The notes: generated from the letters alone by a model not told the origin. DNA of 64,000 bases from Akkermansiaceae bacterium (GCA_025363295.1 JANYEC010000103.1:1-64000); one strand, 5' to 3'; positions 17,710-27,127 are shown, numbered from the stretch's first letter. Made by a program: numbers and translations.

Positions 17710-17818
17710 GTTTGTAAAATACTCACTGCTTTTTGGAAAGCGATGGGAAATTCAGAATGGCGGAGTTCCTCAAGACTATTCGTTAGATGATCATTCGGAT
17801 ACCGTGCCACCACAAAAA

Positions 17819-17846
17819 AGCCGGGCGGGAATCACTCCGTCCGGCT
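17819..17846 (-). terminator. Rho-independent terminator downstream of hpf
   Basis: The stem AGCCGGGCGG / CCGTCCGGCT has 10 bp with one G-T pair and an 8-base loop. On the minus strand it is followed by TTTTTT. It lies 22 bases past the hpf stop and separates hpf from the next minus-strand gene. Confidence 0.88.
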
Positions 17847-17867
17847 CCGAATGGAAATTCAGGAAAA

Positions 17868-18455
17868 TCAATCCTTGATATCCATTGCGGCGTATTCGCC
17901 ATCCTTCCTGCGGTAAACGATCGTTAGGCAGCCACGGCGGGCGCTTTTGTAGAGTACGAAGGGGCGGTCTGTGAGCTCGAGCTGCATGACTGCGTCCTCT
18001 TTATACATCGTCCGGACCGCATAGTTCTCGGGGTGGACGATGAATGGTTCTGGCTCAATGTCGGAGTTCTCGGGGTGATCGAGAACGTCCTCGGTGAAAA
18101 AGCGCTCTTCCAAGTGACGGATCGACTCATTGCGGTGAGGGCGATGCTTCTTCAGCAAGCGCGTCTTGTGCTTGCGCATACGGCGGGCGATTTTTTCAAT
18201 CGTTTCATCCAATGCCGCATACATGTCTTTGCCTTCGGTGTGGGCTTCAATGGTGATGTGGTTGGCGCAAAATAGAATGATTTCCGCAATGTGCCGATTT
18301 TTTTGGACGTCTAAAATGGCTTTCGCCCCGATGATTCGTGGGTAATCGAGGTGGAGGCCCTCGATTTTTTTGTGCGCATGATCCCGGAGGGCATCTGTCA
18401 CTTGTTCGTGCCTTACAGTGACGGTGATCGGCAGATTGACGTTTGCAGTTTGCAT
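17868..18455 (-). CDS. hpf: Long-form ribosome hibernation promoting factor
   Basis: It binds the 30S subunit in stationary phase and, in the long form, drives 100S dimer formation. The 195-residue protein has the N-terminal RaiA/YfiA domain (1-105; ITVTVRHEQVTDALRDHAHKK, then VQKNRHIAEIILF) and the C-terminal dimerisation domain at about 135-195 (EPFIVHPENYAVRTMYKEDA, ending with FVLYKSARRGCLTIVYRRKDG). A His/Lys/Arg-rich linker lies between. It has its own terminator, so it is probably monocistronic. No sigma-54 promoter was seen in the 186 bases upstream. Confidence 0.95.
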   Translation of the reverse strand: MQTANVNLPITVTVRHEQVTDALRDHAHKKIEGLHLDYPRIIGAKAILDVQKNRHIAEIILFCANHITIEAHTEGKDMYAALDETIEKIARRMRKHKTRLLKKHRPHRNESIRHLEERFFTEDVLDHPENSDIEPEPFIVHPENYAVRTMYKEDAVMQLELTDRPFVLYKSARRGCLTIVYRRKDGEYAAMDIKD

Positions 18456-18641
18456 GGTTTGTGTTGGTTGATAATTGGGTGATCGGGCGACAGTTCTAAC
18501 TGCCTTATCCGTCTTGAACTATGGACATAAATTTCCCAAAGCGCCACGATCTTCTTCGGAAATATTCGACACCTCTTGCCGAGCACTTGAGGTGGACCTT
18601 GGGTTTATTTGGAAGTGGCGACCCTAACGCCGCAAGCGAGA

Positions 18642-20183
18642 TTATCGCGGCTTTGTCAGCTCTTCGAAGGACGATCCCGGACGATCTGAGTCTTGCGTTT
18701 TCTCTGTCCCGGTGGCCGCCGGCGCTAGGAAAAGTTCCTTAAAATTATCAGTGGGATTGGCCGCGGAGCCACCTATTTTGAGAGTGACCCAGCGGAAACC
18801 TTCCTTGTTCGGTCCGAACAAGCTTTTGAGGCGGGGGGTGATGGCCGTGTTGATCATGGCTTCCGCCACTCCGACTTCGAGGTCGCCAGAGAGTGTTTGG
18901 TTGGCTGCCATCGTGATTCGACCGCGCAATGCCATGCGCCCTCTATTTTCGAAATTCAAATCCTGGAGACTCACTGTGTCGGCTTCGCGCAAAATGGTCC
19001 CATTGGCACCTTCACCTCCGAAAATCGGGCGCTGGAACCAATCGTCCTCAAGAGTTTGGGAAAGCGCGAAAAGGAAAGGAAAACCCGTGATTTCTAAATT
19101 TGAAGTGAGTGCGCACTGAAAGAAAATGGCCAGCTTAGCCGCAGGGTTCTCACTGGGGTAAAACGAAAGGTAATTCGACTTAGCGGCAGGTAGCGAATCG
19201 ATTCTGCCAGAAAAAAGTTTGCCCAGCGCCGGGCTGGTTAAACCCGCGAGCTGAAACGATTCCATTTTCACACTCAGGGTGGAAAGTTGATCCGGGTTGT
19301 ATGGCGCGACCGTCCCGGAAAGTTCAAAAACTCCGCGATTGTCTGTTTCATTCAGCACGCGCAGCCCTATGATGTCGATTTCATCACCCCGGAACTCCAT
19401 AAACGCACGATCCAAACGCAGTTTTGGCCAACCTTTGATGGCGAGTTCACCCTGATTGAGGCTGAACTGGGTGCGGCCGTTGAGCGTGTTTGGATAGAAG
19501 GATGCTTCGGATTTCGACAGACGGATTGCTGGGTTGTTCGGATTTCCCATGGTGATGTGAAACACAGGGGCACGATAGCGCTTGAACTGGATGGGGAGCG
19601 CTTCTGCGGGAGGGGCTTCCTCCCGCCCCGGGGCGGTGGGCTTTGGGATTTGGAGGGCTAGCGTCGCGTCACCGACCGTGACTTCCTCTCCATTCACGGT
19701 TTTCCCAAAAAAGCTGGATGGGAAGATTTCGGCGGTAACCCCGCGGGCTAACAGGTTGTCCAGCATGTTTCCTTCCGGCCATTTTAGGGAAAGACTATTC
19801 GCGTTGGCAGTCTTCGGGTTCATTCTGAACATCTGTAACTCGCTTTTCGCACCGGTGCTTCGGGTGATTTTTTGAATCAATGCATCATGGAAGGCCGGGC
19901 TATTTGCATAGGCCACAGCGATCCCAATCGTGAGGCCGGCAATAATCAAAAGGGCCATTGCGCCTGCGACTTGCATGATTCTCGAGCGACGGAGGCGGGT
20001 CGCGTCCTGTTTGATCGGCTGGGAAGTGCGGCGTTTGCGCTTGCGAATTCGAATGGCCTGCGTGCCATCCGCGCGAACCACAAGCTCACCATCTTCTGCA
20101 GGATCGCCGGAAGACGGTTTCTTCAATCGATCCATCATCTCATCGATTGAATATTTTTCTGGCTCGCTAGGGGCGGCGGACAT
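18642..20183 (-). CDS. Bitopic AsmA-like membrane protein of unknown function
   Basis: This 513-residue protein has a basic cytoplasmic head (about 1-68, with RIRKRKRRTSQ), a single membrane helix at about 70-92 (IMQVAGAMALLIIAGLTIGIAVAYA) and a large periplasmic part. The beta-rich repeats and the C-terminal run (GDLEVGVAEAMINTAITPRL and FRWVTLKIGGSAANPTDNFKEL) resemble AsmA/DUF3971-type proteins that handle envelope lipids or outer membrane proteins. It starts 32 bases after the secretin stop, so the two are probably cotranscribed and may cooperate. The family assignment is by resemblance only. Confidence 0.75.
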   Translation of the reverse strand: MSAAPSEPEKYSIDEMMDRLKKPSSGDPAEDGELVVRADGTQAIRIRKRKRRTSQPIKQDATRLRRSRIMQVAGAMALLIIAGLTIGIAVAYANSPAFHDALIQKITRSTGAKSELQMFRMNPKTANANSLSLKWPEGNMLDNLLARGVTAEIFPSSFFGKTVNGEEVTVGDATLALQIPKPTAPGREEAPPAEALPIQFKRYRAPVFHITMGNPNNPAIRLSKSEASFYPNTLNGRTQFSLNQGELAIKGWPKLRLDRAFMEFRGDEIDIIGLRVLNETDNRGVFELSGTVAPYNPDQLSTLSVKMESFQLAGLTSPALGKLFSGRIDSLPAAKSNYLSFYPSENPAAKLAIFFQCALTSNLEITGFPFLFALSQTLEDDWFQRPIFGGEGANGTILREADTVSLQDLNFENRGRMALRGRITMAANQTLSGDLEVGVAEAMINTAITPRLKSLFGPNKEGFRWVTLKIGGSAANPTDNFKELFLAPAATGTEKTQDSDRPGSSFEELTKPR

Positions 20184-20215
20184 GAGTAAAAATTAAAAAA
20201 GCGATTATTAAATGA

Positions 20216-22675
20216 TCACCGGTTCCGATAAGGGCGCCCGGTAGGGTCCATGAGCTCCACGTTTACTAAGAAAAGAATGGCTGTGGAAATCGGTTGTTTG
20301 GCGGTGGATTGGAACAAGCGACCAATAATCGGAATGCTGCCCAAGACGGGAACCTGATCCTCCACATTCTGGACTGTTTCGCTCATCAGACCGCCGATCG
20401 CGATCGTGGCTCCATCGGCGACGCGAACATTGGTCGAGACGCTCTGCTTGCTGAAAATGGGCATGAGAATCCGGTTAGGCGTGATGACGGATTTGGTTTG
20501 ATTCCCAAGGATGTCCGTTTTAGTGGAATTGATAGGGGTACCGTAGTTCACGAAACCATCAAAGTTCGTGAAAGTGGGGTTTACGGTGATATCAATATAT
20601 TGTTTGTCGGCATCAGCGACGGGTAGCACCTCAAGAGTGACTCCGATGTCTTTCTTCTGGAAGGCTGTGGGTGTGGCAGGTGTTACCGGAAAGCCAGCGC
20701 TACCGGTCGTCCCAACTGAATTCGGAAGCTCCGGGGGTTCGTAATTGGTTGGATAGATGAACTCGCGAATGGAAACGATCGAGGACGCCTGACCGCTGCG
20801 AGCAGTCACCGAGGGCTTAATCATCAAATCGACCCCTTTTTTCTGATTGAGTCCACGCATGATCGCTTGGACCTGACCATCCGAAAATAGGCCCGTTACG
20901 GCGAGGATGCCAGGAGCAACGGAAGCCCTTTGAGCAACTCTGTCCGGGTTATTGATTAATCCATCGATGCTGTTCGAACTGATGGCGGACGTTCCCGAAC
21001 GGTTACCATTGGTGAGCAAACCATTGGTCACTCGTCCGTCAGGATTGAGAGGAACACCTGAGACAGGGGTGCCGTTGATCGGGCTAACAAAGTCAGAACC
21101 GGTTCGACCTCCTGTATTGCCAATCGTCCCGCCGCTGCCAAAGACCGTTTCACCGCCATTGAGCGGCACCGGATTGAGTAACCAATCGAAACCGAGCTCT
21201 TCTAACCGCGTCTGTTGCACGGTGATCATGGTCACTCGCACGGCGATCATCACGGGCTCCGTTTGGGTGATCGTTTGGATAACTTGAGCGATGTAATCTT
21301 GATTGAGCGCCGTATTCACCACTCTTAAAATATTGTTAGATGGGGTGTAGCTGGCGCTCGAACCTTCAGGGAAGTTGACGCCTTGGCCCATGAGCGCTTC
21401 TTTGGCACCCATACGCTTCGCAAGGAGTCCTGATTGCGCGGGTTTATCCGCGAAAGGGTCGTTGCTCTTTGCCTCCCCGGCTGCGCTGCTGGTTAGATTG
21501 CTGATGAAATCTGGAGGCACGCGATAGGTGCGTGAGACGAGCTCGCCAGAGGCCGAGCCCGCCGGGGTGATGATCACCGAGAAATCATCGGTCGTGTAAG
21601 ATGTTTCGGTGGCGTCCGTGATATATTTGAGCACTTGGGAGATCGGCACTTGGGAGATTCTCAGATCAAAACGCTGACTGCGGATTTTCTGAGCAATCGG
21701 TGAATCGGGAGGGCCGATGTTTACCGTGAAATTGACGCCTTTTTTCGCGGGATCGAGTTCCAGTGTATCATTCTCAGTCGAGCGCAAGCGCAAGAAATCG
21801 AGCGCTTCCTCTAACGAAACCTGATCCATGGCCAGCTTTGGAATGATGATCTTGTCGATCTTGGCTTTGACGAAAACCGTGTCTTTATCTAACGATCCTC
21901 CGCCTGGATCAGTTAGCGTCGGGGCAAGGTCAGTGGCTGGAATGGCGGTTTCCCACGCCGCATCGACCTGGCTGAGCAATTCAGCCCGCGCTTGGTCTGA
22001 GGCCGATTTGGAATAGGCACTCTTGGCGGAGGCAACTTGCTCCATGCCACGGCGGGCTGCGGAATTGGTGTGATCTATGCGGAGGACTTTTTCGTATTCG
22101 GATTTCGCTTCATCGTATTTCCCGAGATTGTAAGCCCCTTCTGCGGTGTAAAGCAGCCGACGCACTGTATCCACGTTTTTGGCGTGTTCTGCTGTAAGCG
22201 CTGGATTGGTGCGGATCGGATCGTCGAGTTGCCCGCGAAAGGCGAGAGCATCGGCATTTTCCGGATCCACGGCTGGGCTGAGGATCTTATCGACAGCTGC
22301 TTTAGCGCCCGCGATGTCACCTTTTCGTGAGAGGATTCGGGCATATTCGACCGAAGCCAAGGCATACCGTTCGGTGGTTGCGGCCCGGAGCTCGGCGGAA
22401 ATAGGGGCATCGGGAATCAGATCACGGGCTCCCGCGTAAGCTTCGACAGCGTCACTGTAGCGCGCGCTTCGGTAGGCTTCATCGCCACTGCGAAGCAACT
22501 CTTGAGCCTCCTCGATCGCGGCACTGCGGCGCGAATGCTCGATTTCGGCAAGGTTGTCCTCCGCTTGGGATTCACCTCCTTGCAAAGGTAGGGTGAGCAG
22601 CGGGCTGATCAAAGACATCATGGCGAACAATGCTGCACGGCCACGGAACAGTTTGATGGGTTTAAATGTCTCCAT
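20216..22675 (-). CDS. Secretin (type II/III/IV pilus outer-membrane channel), Amuc_1098-like
   Basis: The 819-residue protein starts at the ATG at 22675 and is exported by a signal peptide (ALFAMMSLISPLLTLPLQG). The first third is TPR-like (GDEAYRSARYSDAVEAYAGA, GAYNLGKYDEAKSEYEKVL). N-domains follow (MDQVSLEEALDFLRLRS), then the secretin homology domain with GVDLMIKPSVTARSGQ and the C-terminal signature GATIAIGGLMSETVQNVEDQ and VPVLGSIPIIGRLF. The TPR-plus-secretin layout fits the protein named Amuc_1098 in Akkermansia. No pilM, N, O, P, ATPase or pilin gene is adjacent, so it is an orphan in this window. A further in-frame TTG at 22726 is less likely. Confidence 0.9.
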   Translation of the reverse strand: METFKPIKLFRGRAALFAMMSLISPLLTLPLQGGESQAEDNLAEIEHSRRSAAIEEAQELLRSGDEAYRSARYSDAVEAYAGARDLIPDAPISAELRAATTERYALASVEYARILSRKGDIAGAKAAVDKILSPAVDPENADALAFRGQLDDPIRTNPALTAEHAKNVDTVRRLLYTAEGAYNLGKYDEAKSEYEKVLRIDHTNSAARRGMEQVASAKSAYSKSASDQARAELLSQVDAAWETAIPATDLAPTLTDPGGGSLDKDTVFVKAKIDKIIIPKLAMDQVSLEEALDFLRLRSTENDTLELDPAKKGVNFTVNIGPPDSPIAQKIRSQRFDLRISQVPISQVLKYITDATETSYTTDDFSVIITPAGSASGELVSRTYRVPPDFISNLTSSAAGEAKSNDPFADKPAQSGLLAKRMGAKEALMGQGVNFPEGSSASYTPSNNILRVVNTALNQDYIAQVIQTITQTEPVMIAVRVTMITVQQTRLEELGFDWLLNPVPLNGGETVFGSGGTIGNTGGRTGSDFVSPINGTPVSGVPLNPDGRVTNGLLTNGNRSGTSAISSNSIDGLINNPDRVAQRASVAPGILAVTGLFSDGQVQAIMRGLNQKKGVDLMIKPSVTARSGQASSIVSIREFIYPTNYEPPELPNSVGTTGSAGFPVTPATPTAFQKKDIGVTLEVLPVADADKQYIDITVNPTFTNFDGFVNYGTPINSTKTDILGNQTKSVITPNRILMPIFSKQSVSTNVRVADGATIAIGGLMSETVQNVEDQVPVLGSIPIIGRLFQSTAKQPISTAILFLVNVELMDPTGRPYRNR

Positions 22676-22756
22676 GCGAATGGTTGCAGGAGATATAGAG
22701 AGCCTGAACAGCAAGCGTAAGCGCAAAATCCTAAAAAATCATCTTTTTGGTGCCCA

Positions 22757-22835
22757 CGGAAACTCGAGTTGCACCTCGACCCGTCGCCGGCGGCAAGGCT
22801 GCGGGCGCAGGCGGGACTCCAACAGTGCACGAACT
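22757..22835. repeat. GC-rich intergenic repeat-like segment
   Basis: This segment in the leader of the secretin gene is clearly more GC-rich than its surroundings (CCGTCGCCGGCGGCAAGGC, then GCGGGCGCAGGCGGGACTCC). It encodes nothing convincing. The composition resembles dispersed palindromic intergenic elements of Verrucomicrobiota, but only one clear copy is visible here. Confidence 0.35.
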
Positions 22836-22858
22836 TTGTTAATCATGGGTAAAATAGT

Positions 22859-22885
22859 GTTCACACGAAAAGTGTTCGTGTGAAC
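22859..22885 (-). terminator. 11-bp perfect inverted repeat after ribF
   Basis: The arms GTTCACACGAA and TTCGTGTGAAC are separated by AAGTG. It lies 38 bases past the ribF stop. On the minus strand it is followed by ACTATTTTACCC, a weak U-rich tail. A ribF terminator is the simplest reading; an operator for the downstream secretin gene is the alternative. Confidence 0.6.
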
Positions 22886-22922
22886 TGTTTAAATGTCAAG
22901 CTGCAGAATTGACTCCACTGAG

Positions 22923-23936
22923 CTAGATTCCTAAAATTCTTTTCGCATCTTCCGTATCTCGTTGAATTTGAATGCGCAGAACATCAATCGAGGGGAATTT
23001 GATTTCGCTTCGGAGATAATCTTTGAACTGAATTTCCACTTCTTGCCCATAGATGTCTCCGGAAAAATTCAAAAGGTGCACCTCAAGCGTCCGATCAAGT
23101 CCATTTACCGTGGGGCGCATGCCAAGATTGGCAACCCCATCCAAGTGTTTACCTTCGGCAAGCAAGGTGGTGACAACCCAAACTCCGTCGGGTGGCAATT
23201 GGGCATCACCGGTGGCGATGTTAGCCGTCGGAAAACCAAGGGTGCGTCCCAATTTTTTCCCTTCGACGACCGTTCCGCTCACCGAGTAGGGGCGGCCAAG
23301 CATACGACGAGCGGCTTCTAAATTCCCATCGCGGATCGCCTGCCGGATGCGGGTGCTGCTCACTCTCTCACCTTCGAGCATCACAGGCGGCACTGCGTCT
23401 AACACAAAATCGCGGAGTTTCCCCTCGCGTTGAAGAAACCCAACATCCCCACTACGCATGTGTCCGAAACGCCAATCTTCGCCCACCGCAATGGTCCGGA
23501 GCGGCGCTGCTGTCAGTCGATCCACAAATTCCAAAGCTTCCATCGAGGCAAATTTCGCATCGAAATGCAGCGGAATGAAAAGCCCGATGCCAAGTTCGCG
23601 AACAATGTCCGCCTTGTGATTGAGTGTGGCTAGCAGCGAGGTGGGCGCTTTATCGGGAGCGATCACCCGGATCGGATGGGGATCAAATGTTAGCATCCCG
23701 GCGAGTCCACCATCTCGAGCGGCCGCATTCACGGCACGCGCGATCACTTCTTGGTGACCGATGTGGACCCCATCAAAAACACCCAAAGCAAGATGCAGCG
23801 GAACGCCAAGCGCGGGCAGTTCTTCAAGACGTTTGCGAATCAGCACGCTGCTGCGATAACAAGCGACCGGAGCGACTTCAAGCCCTTCGCACAACTGGAG
23901 CTGCTCTTTTGCAAAGTTGCGAAACGAGCGTCCCAT
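22923..23936 (-). CDS. ribF: Bifunctional riboflavin kinase / FAD synthetase
   Basis: It phosphorylates riboflavin to FMN and adenylylates FMN to FAD. The FAD synthetase nucleotidyltransferase domain is at the N-terminus (ALGVFDGVHIGHQEVI, then TFDPHPIRV), and the ISSTRIR-like segment VSSTRIRQAIRDG follows. The riboflavin kinase domain forms the C-terminal part (GKKLGRTLGFPTANI, then GVANLGMRPTV). From the ATG at 23936 it has 337 residues, about 30 longer than usual; a GTG at 23847 would give the standard length, so the exact start is uncertain. A GTG at 23960 is also in frame. Confidence 0.94.
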   Translation of the reverse strand: MGRSFRNFAKEQLQLCEGLEVAPVACYRSSVLIRKRLEELPALGVPLHLALGVFDGVHIGHQEVIARAVNAAARDGGLAGMLTFDPHPIRVIAPDKAPTSLLATLNHKADIVRELGIGLFIPLHFDAKFASMEALEFVDRLTAAPLRTIAVGEDWRFGHMRSGDVGFLQREGKLRDFVLDAVPPVMLEGERVSSTRIRQAIRDGNLEAARRMLGRPYSVSGTVVEGKKLGRTLGFPTANIATGDAQLPPDGVWVVTTLLAEGKHLDGVANLGMRPTVNGLDRTLEVHLLNFSGDIYGQEVEIQFKDYLRSEIKFPSIDVLRIQIQRDTEDAKRILGI

Positions 23937-23969
23937 GATTTCCCGCACTGAGCGCGACACAATCGACTT

Positions 23970-24104
23970 TCAAAATTTCGACTTTTTTCCACAGCCGCAG
24001 TCATGGCCGCAGCCGGATTTTTTCTTCGGCTTTGCCAGACGGACGAGAAAGATGGCGAGCGTGAGGATCACGATTCCTACAGCGGTGCAAGTTTGCCAGT
24101 TCAT
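23970..24104 (-). CDS. FeoB-associated Cys-rich membrane protein
   Basis: This 44-residue protein starts at ATG 24104, one turn after the FeoB stop. It has one membrane helix (TAVGIVILTLAIFLVRLA) and a Cys/Lys tail (GCGHDCGCGKK). Small proteins of this type commonly end feoAB operons and may act as a metal-binding accessory in the place of FeoC. The reading frame extends 18 codons into feoB, but the extension is hydrophilic and Ser-rich and unlike the family. Confidence 0.85.
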   Translation of the reverse strand: MNWQTCTAVGIVILTLAIFLVRLAKPKKKSGCGHDCGCGKKSKF

Positions 24105-24108
24105 GATG

Positions 24109-26001
24109 TTAGAATCCAAGGAGCCTGCCGGTTTGGAAGACGATGAGCGAAAGGGCATATGCGAAACCGCTCATGAAAACAAATTGCCCGGCAGCCCATT
24201 TCCACGAACCCGACTCGCGGGTGACCACCGCTGTGGTGGCTAGGCATTGCATCGCATACATGAAAAACAGCAGTAGCGAAATCAACGAAAGTGTGGTGAA
24301 AATCGGACGTCCGTCCGGCCATTTTGCATTGATAAGCCGGTCTCGCAGCACATTTCGAGTCTGCTCCTCGTTGTCAGATTCCTCGACACGGTAGAGAATC
24401 GCCATGGAAGACACGAAGATTTCACGGGCAGCGAAGGAAGTGAGGATGGCGGTGCCCATTTTGCCGTCGAAGCCGAGCGGCTTGACCACCGGCTCGATCA
24501 CCGAGCCGATGCGACCCATTGCGCTGTAAGCGAGCGCATCGGCTTTGTCGCTGCCTGGTTTTTTCGGGTATGTGCTGAGTGCCCAGAGCAGGATCGAAAG
24601 ACCGAGGATAACCGTTCCTGCTTTTTTAACGAATGACAAGGCGCGGTCCAAAACATGGCGAAAAATATAGCTCCATTGTGGCATTCGGTAAGGCGGCAGT
24701 TCCAACAGAAAGTGGCCGGGAGTGATGTCTTCGCCGAGCCGGCTTCGCAGGATGCGGGCGACGACGAATGCAGTCAGCGTGCCGAGTGCATAGATGGAAA
24801 ACAGCACCAGTGCCTGTTTCCACGTACCTTCCTTATCATGAAGCAGCAGCGGGACTATGAGAAAATAAACAGGTAGTCGGGCGGAACAACTCATCCATGG
24901 CGCGATGAAAATAGTCACCAAACGATCCTTAGCGGAATCGATCGTGCGGGTGGCCATCACTCCGGGAATCGCACAGGCGAAAGAGCTGAAAAGCGGCAGG
25001 AAGGATTTTCCGCTCAGTCCGGCCCTGGCCATCACGCCGTCCATCAGATAAGCGGCGCGTGCCATATATCCGGAGCTTTCCAACAGACCGATGAAGAGGA
25101 ATAACAGAACAATCTGTGGAATGAAGGTTACCACACTGCCGACTCCGCCGATGACTCCATCGACGAGGAGCGAGCGAAGGTCTCCTTCTGACATTTGATT
25201 GCCAACCCAGTCGGCAAGCAGGTCTTTGCCGGAACCGATCCAGCCCATAGGGATTTGCGCGAAGGAGAAAATTGCCCAGAACACGGTGAAGAAAATAACG
25301 GCCATCGAAATCCAGCCGCAAATCGGATGGAGCAGGATCGAGTCGATTTTATCGGAGAGCGTCTGCTGGTGTGCGTTGGGGCGGCGGGCGGCGAGTTCAC
25401 AAAGCCGGGTGATGAAGGCCCGTCTGCCGGATTCCGGATCGGCGGCGTCGGCCAGCCAGGTGGCTTCGGAAGCAACAGGGCGGGGGAAACGCAGTGCTTG
25501 TTTCAGCTCGACGATTCCGCGTTTTGCGTTCGCCTGCATCGGCACGACAGGTATGCCGAGTTCTTCGGAAAGTTTCGCAGGATCGAGTCTCAATCCGGCA
25601 CCCTCGGCCACATCCACCATGTTTAGGGCTAGCACGCACGGCAGGCCGAGCTCGATGACCTGCAGTGTTAGCTGCAAGTGGCGTTCGAGATTGGAGGCAT
25701 CCACCACGCAAACGATGAGGTCAGGTATGGATTCGCCGGGGAGCAGACCGTGCAGCGCGTCGAGAGCAACTTTTTCATCCGGAGAATTTGCCCGCAGCGA
25801 GTAGCAGCCGGGCAGATCGAGAACGCGGAGTTTCCTGCCGTGCGGGGTGAATGTTTCACCGGATTTCACTTCCACCGTGACGCCCGAGTAGTTCCCTACG
25901 TGTTGGTTAGATCCGGTGAGCGCATTAAAAAGCGTGGTTTTTCCGGCGTTCGGGTTTCCAACGAGCGCGATCGTGGAGGGAAATTCCGTGGCGGATGACA
26001 T
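24109..26001 (-). CDS. feoB: Ferrous iron transporter FeoB
   Basis: This GTP-dependent inner-membrane Fe(II) importer has 630 residues. The N-terminal G domain shows G1 GNPNAGKTT (15-23), the Thr switch in YSGVTVEVKSG, G3 DLPG and G4 NMVD. The membrane part contains the two gate/core motifs (around VVTFIPQIVLLFLFIGLLE and ACAIPGVMATRTI). It is preceded by feoA and followed by the Cys-rich small protein in one operon. It is shorter than E. coli FeoB (773 residues), mainly from a compact linker and C-terminus. Confidence 0.96.
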   Translation of the reverse strand: MSSATEFPSTIALVGNPNAGKTTLFNALTGSNQHVGNYSGVTVEVKSGETFTPHGRKLRVLDLPGCYSLRANSPDEKVALDALHGLLPGESIPDLIVCVVDASNLERHLQLTLQVIELGLPCVLALNMVDVAEGAGLRLDPAKLSEELGIPVVPMQANAKRGIVELKQALRFPRPVASEATWLADAADPESGRRAFITRLCELAARRPNAHQQTLSDKIDSILLHPICGWISMAVIFFTVFWAIFSFAQIPMGWIGSGKDLLADWVGNQMSEGDLRSLLVDGVIGGVGSVVTFIPQIVLLFLFIGLLESSGYMARAAYLMDGVMARAGLSGKSFLPLFSSFACAIPGVMATRTIDSAKDRLVTIFIAPWMSCSARLPVYFLIVPLLLHDKEGTWKQALVLFSIYALGTLTAFVVARILRSRLGEDITPGHFLLELPPYRMPQWSYIFRHVLDRALSFVKKAGTVILGLSILLWALSTYPKKPGSDKADALAYSAMGRIGSVIEPVVKPLGFDGKMGTAILTSFAAREIFVSSMAILYRVEESDNEEQTRNVLRDRLINAKWPDGRPIFTTLSLISLLLFFMYAMQCLATTAVVTRESGSWKWAAGQFVFMSGFAYALSLIVFQTGRLLGF

Positions 26002-26020
26002 GGCGATTTCGCGGGGAACC

Positions 26021-26275
26021 TTACTTCACTGGGGACACCAGCACCTGCTCCGCGAGTTCCTTGCTGATGGCCAGACGTGTGCCACAAATCGAGCAAATCA
26101 TGTTCCGCCCGCTGGTCAGTTTGCGGAGTTGAAGTTCCTCACAGAAGCCCATGTCCCGCAAGCGGTCACATCCTGGGCCGCTCAAAATGCGGATCTGCAC
26201 ATCGCAACCCACCTTGACTTGGTTTAGGGTCATGGCGCTGTCGATTTTTAAATCGGCTGCATTGGCGTGTGGCAT
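26021..26275 (-). CDS. feoA: Ferrous iron transport protein A
   Basis: This small SH3-fold accessory of FeoB has 84 residues from the ATG at 26275. The core LNQVKVGCDVQIRILSGPG, then CDRLRDMGFCEELQLRKLT, is a typical FeoA domain, although the ending is Cys-rich (MICSICGTRLAISKELAEQVLV). A shorter start at 26233 (MTLNQV) would give just the domain. Neither start has a clear Shine-Dalgarno. It is 19 bases upstream of feoB. Confidence 0.92.
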   Translation of the reverse strand: MPHANAADLKIDSAMTLNQVKVGCDVQIRILSGPGCDRLRDMGFCEELQLRKLTSGRNMICSICGTRLAISKELAEQVLVSPVK

Positions 26276-26377
26276 TTGGAAAGAAGATCGGTAATTGAGA
26301 CTGATTTGCAACAAGAAAATTAGGTTTTCACAGGCTATGTGACAAAGGAAACCAATTTTTTCAAATTCTGTGTGAGC

Positions 26378-27127
26378 TCAAGAAATTTCATCCAGCGTTT
26401 TCTGCCCGCGTTGTTTGGTTTCAGGATCGTCTTTTTCTCGGTTGGGCATCGCCAGACCTTGGCGAATGATTTTTTTGGCTTCTTCGGTTTGCCCCATCAT
26501 GGCGTAAGTCCGGCCGAGCTCCACAACATGAATCAAGCGCTTCGGATTAAGCGTGATGGCCTTCTTGAAGCAAACGATCGCTTCTGCATTCGAGGCGGCG
26601 GGCAGCCCGCCATAGATGAGTTTTGCCAAGGTCCGAGTGCCTCCGCCGATATTTGCGAGGGCTTGATGCCAACGGCCTAGCAGATGCCAAGCGTAGTCGT
26701 TTTTTGGGTCGATTTTCACGGCACGTTCGGCGGATTCTTTAATTCTCCGAGACGCTTCGATCTTTTCATTACCGCTGAGAAAGGGTGTTAGCTTGCCGAG
26801 GCAAATCGCGATGCTCAGATGAGGATCACATTCCTCAGGTGCAAGCTTCGCGGAGCGCTCGGCATAAACAAGGGCGGTGCGGCAGGATTTGATTTTATCA
26901 GCATCTTTAGGCAAGTCACTCACGCGCAGGGCATATTGACGTGCGATTTTCACGAGCAAGTCCGCGTGATTTGGCTCGAGCTTTTCGGCGGGAAGATAAA
27001 ATTTAAGGGCGAGTTCGGTCTCCGCTTTTTTATCATGCACATCGCCCTCCGCCACTAAACTTTCGTAGTCTGCATATGCAGAAATAGCGGCAACAATCCA
27101 GACGATAGGGATGATTAGGAATTTCAT
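26378..27127 (-). CDS. Secreted TPR protein resembling RMDN proteins
   Basis: From the ATG at 27127 this 249-residue protein has a signal peptide (MKFLIIPIVWIVAAISAYA) and then TPR helices throughout (about 35-235). The stretch NDYAWHLLGRWHQALANIG and the following segment with YGGLPAASNAEAIVCFKKAI resemble the eukaryotic regulator of microtubule dynamics (RMDN) TPR family, which has bacterial homologues of unknown role. It is a stand-alone gene between feoA and nspC. The resemblance is by eye only. Confidence 0.78.
   Translation of the reverse strand: MKFLIIPIVWIVAAISAYADYESLVAEGDVHDKKAETELALKFYLPAEKLEPNHADLLVKIARQYALRVSDLPKDADKIKSCRTALVYAERSAKLAPEECDPHLSIAICLGKLTPFLSGNEKIEASRRIKESAERAVKIDPKNDYAWHLLGRWHQALANIGGGTRTLAKLIYGGLPAASNAEAIVCFKKAITLNPKRLIHVVELGRTYAMMGQTEEAKKIIRQGLAMPNREKDDPETKQRGQKTLDEIS

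Noticed and set aside
18521..18742. 73-codon plus-strand frame upstream of and overlapping the AsmA-like gene
   Set aside because: It overlaps the end of a convincing minus-strand gene by 100 bases, has no ribosome binding site and no recognisable content.
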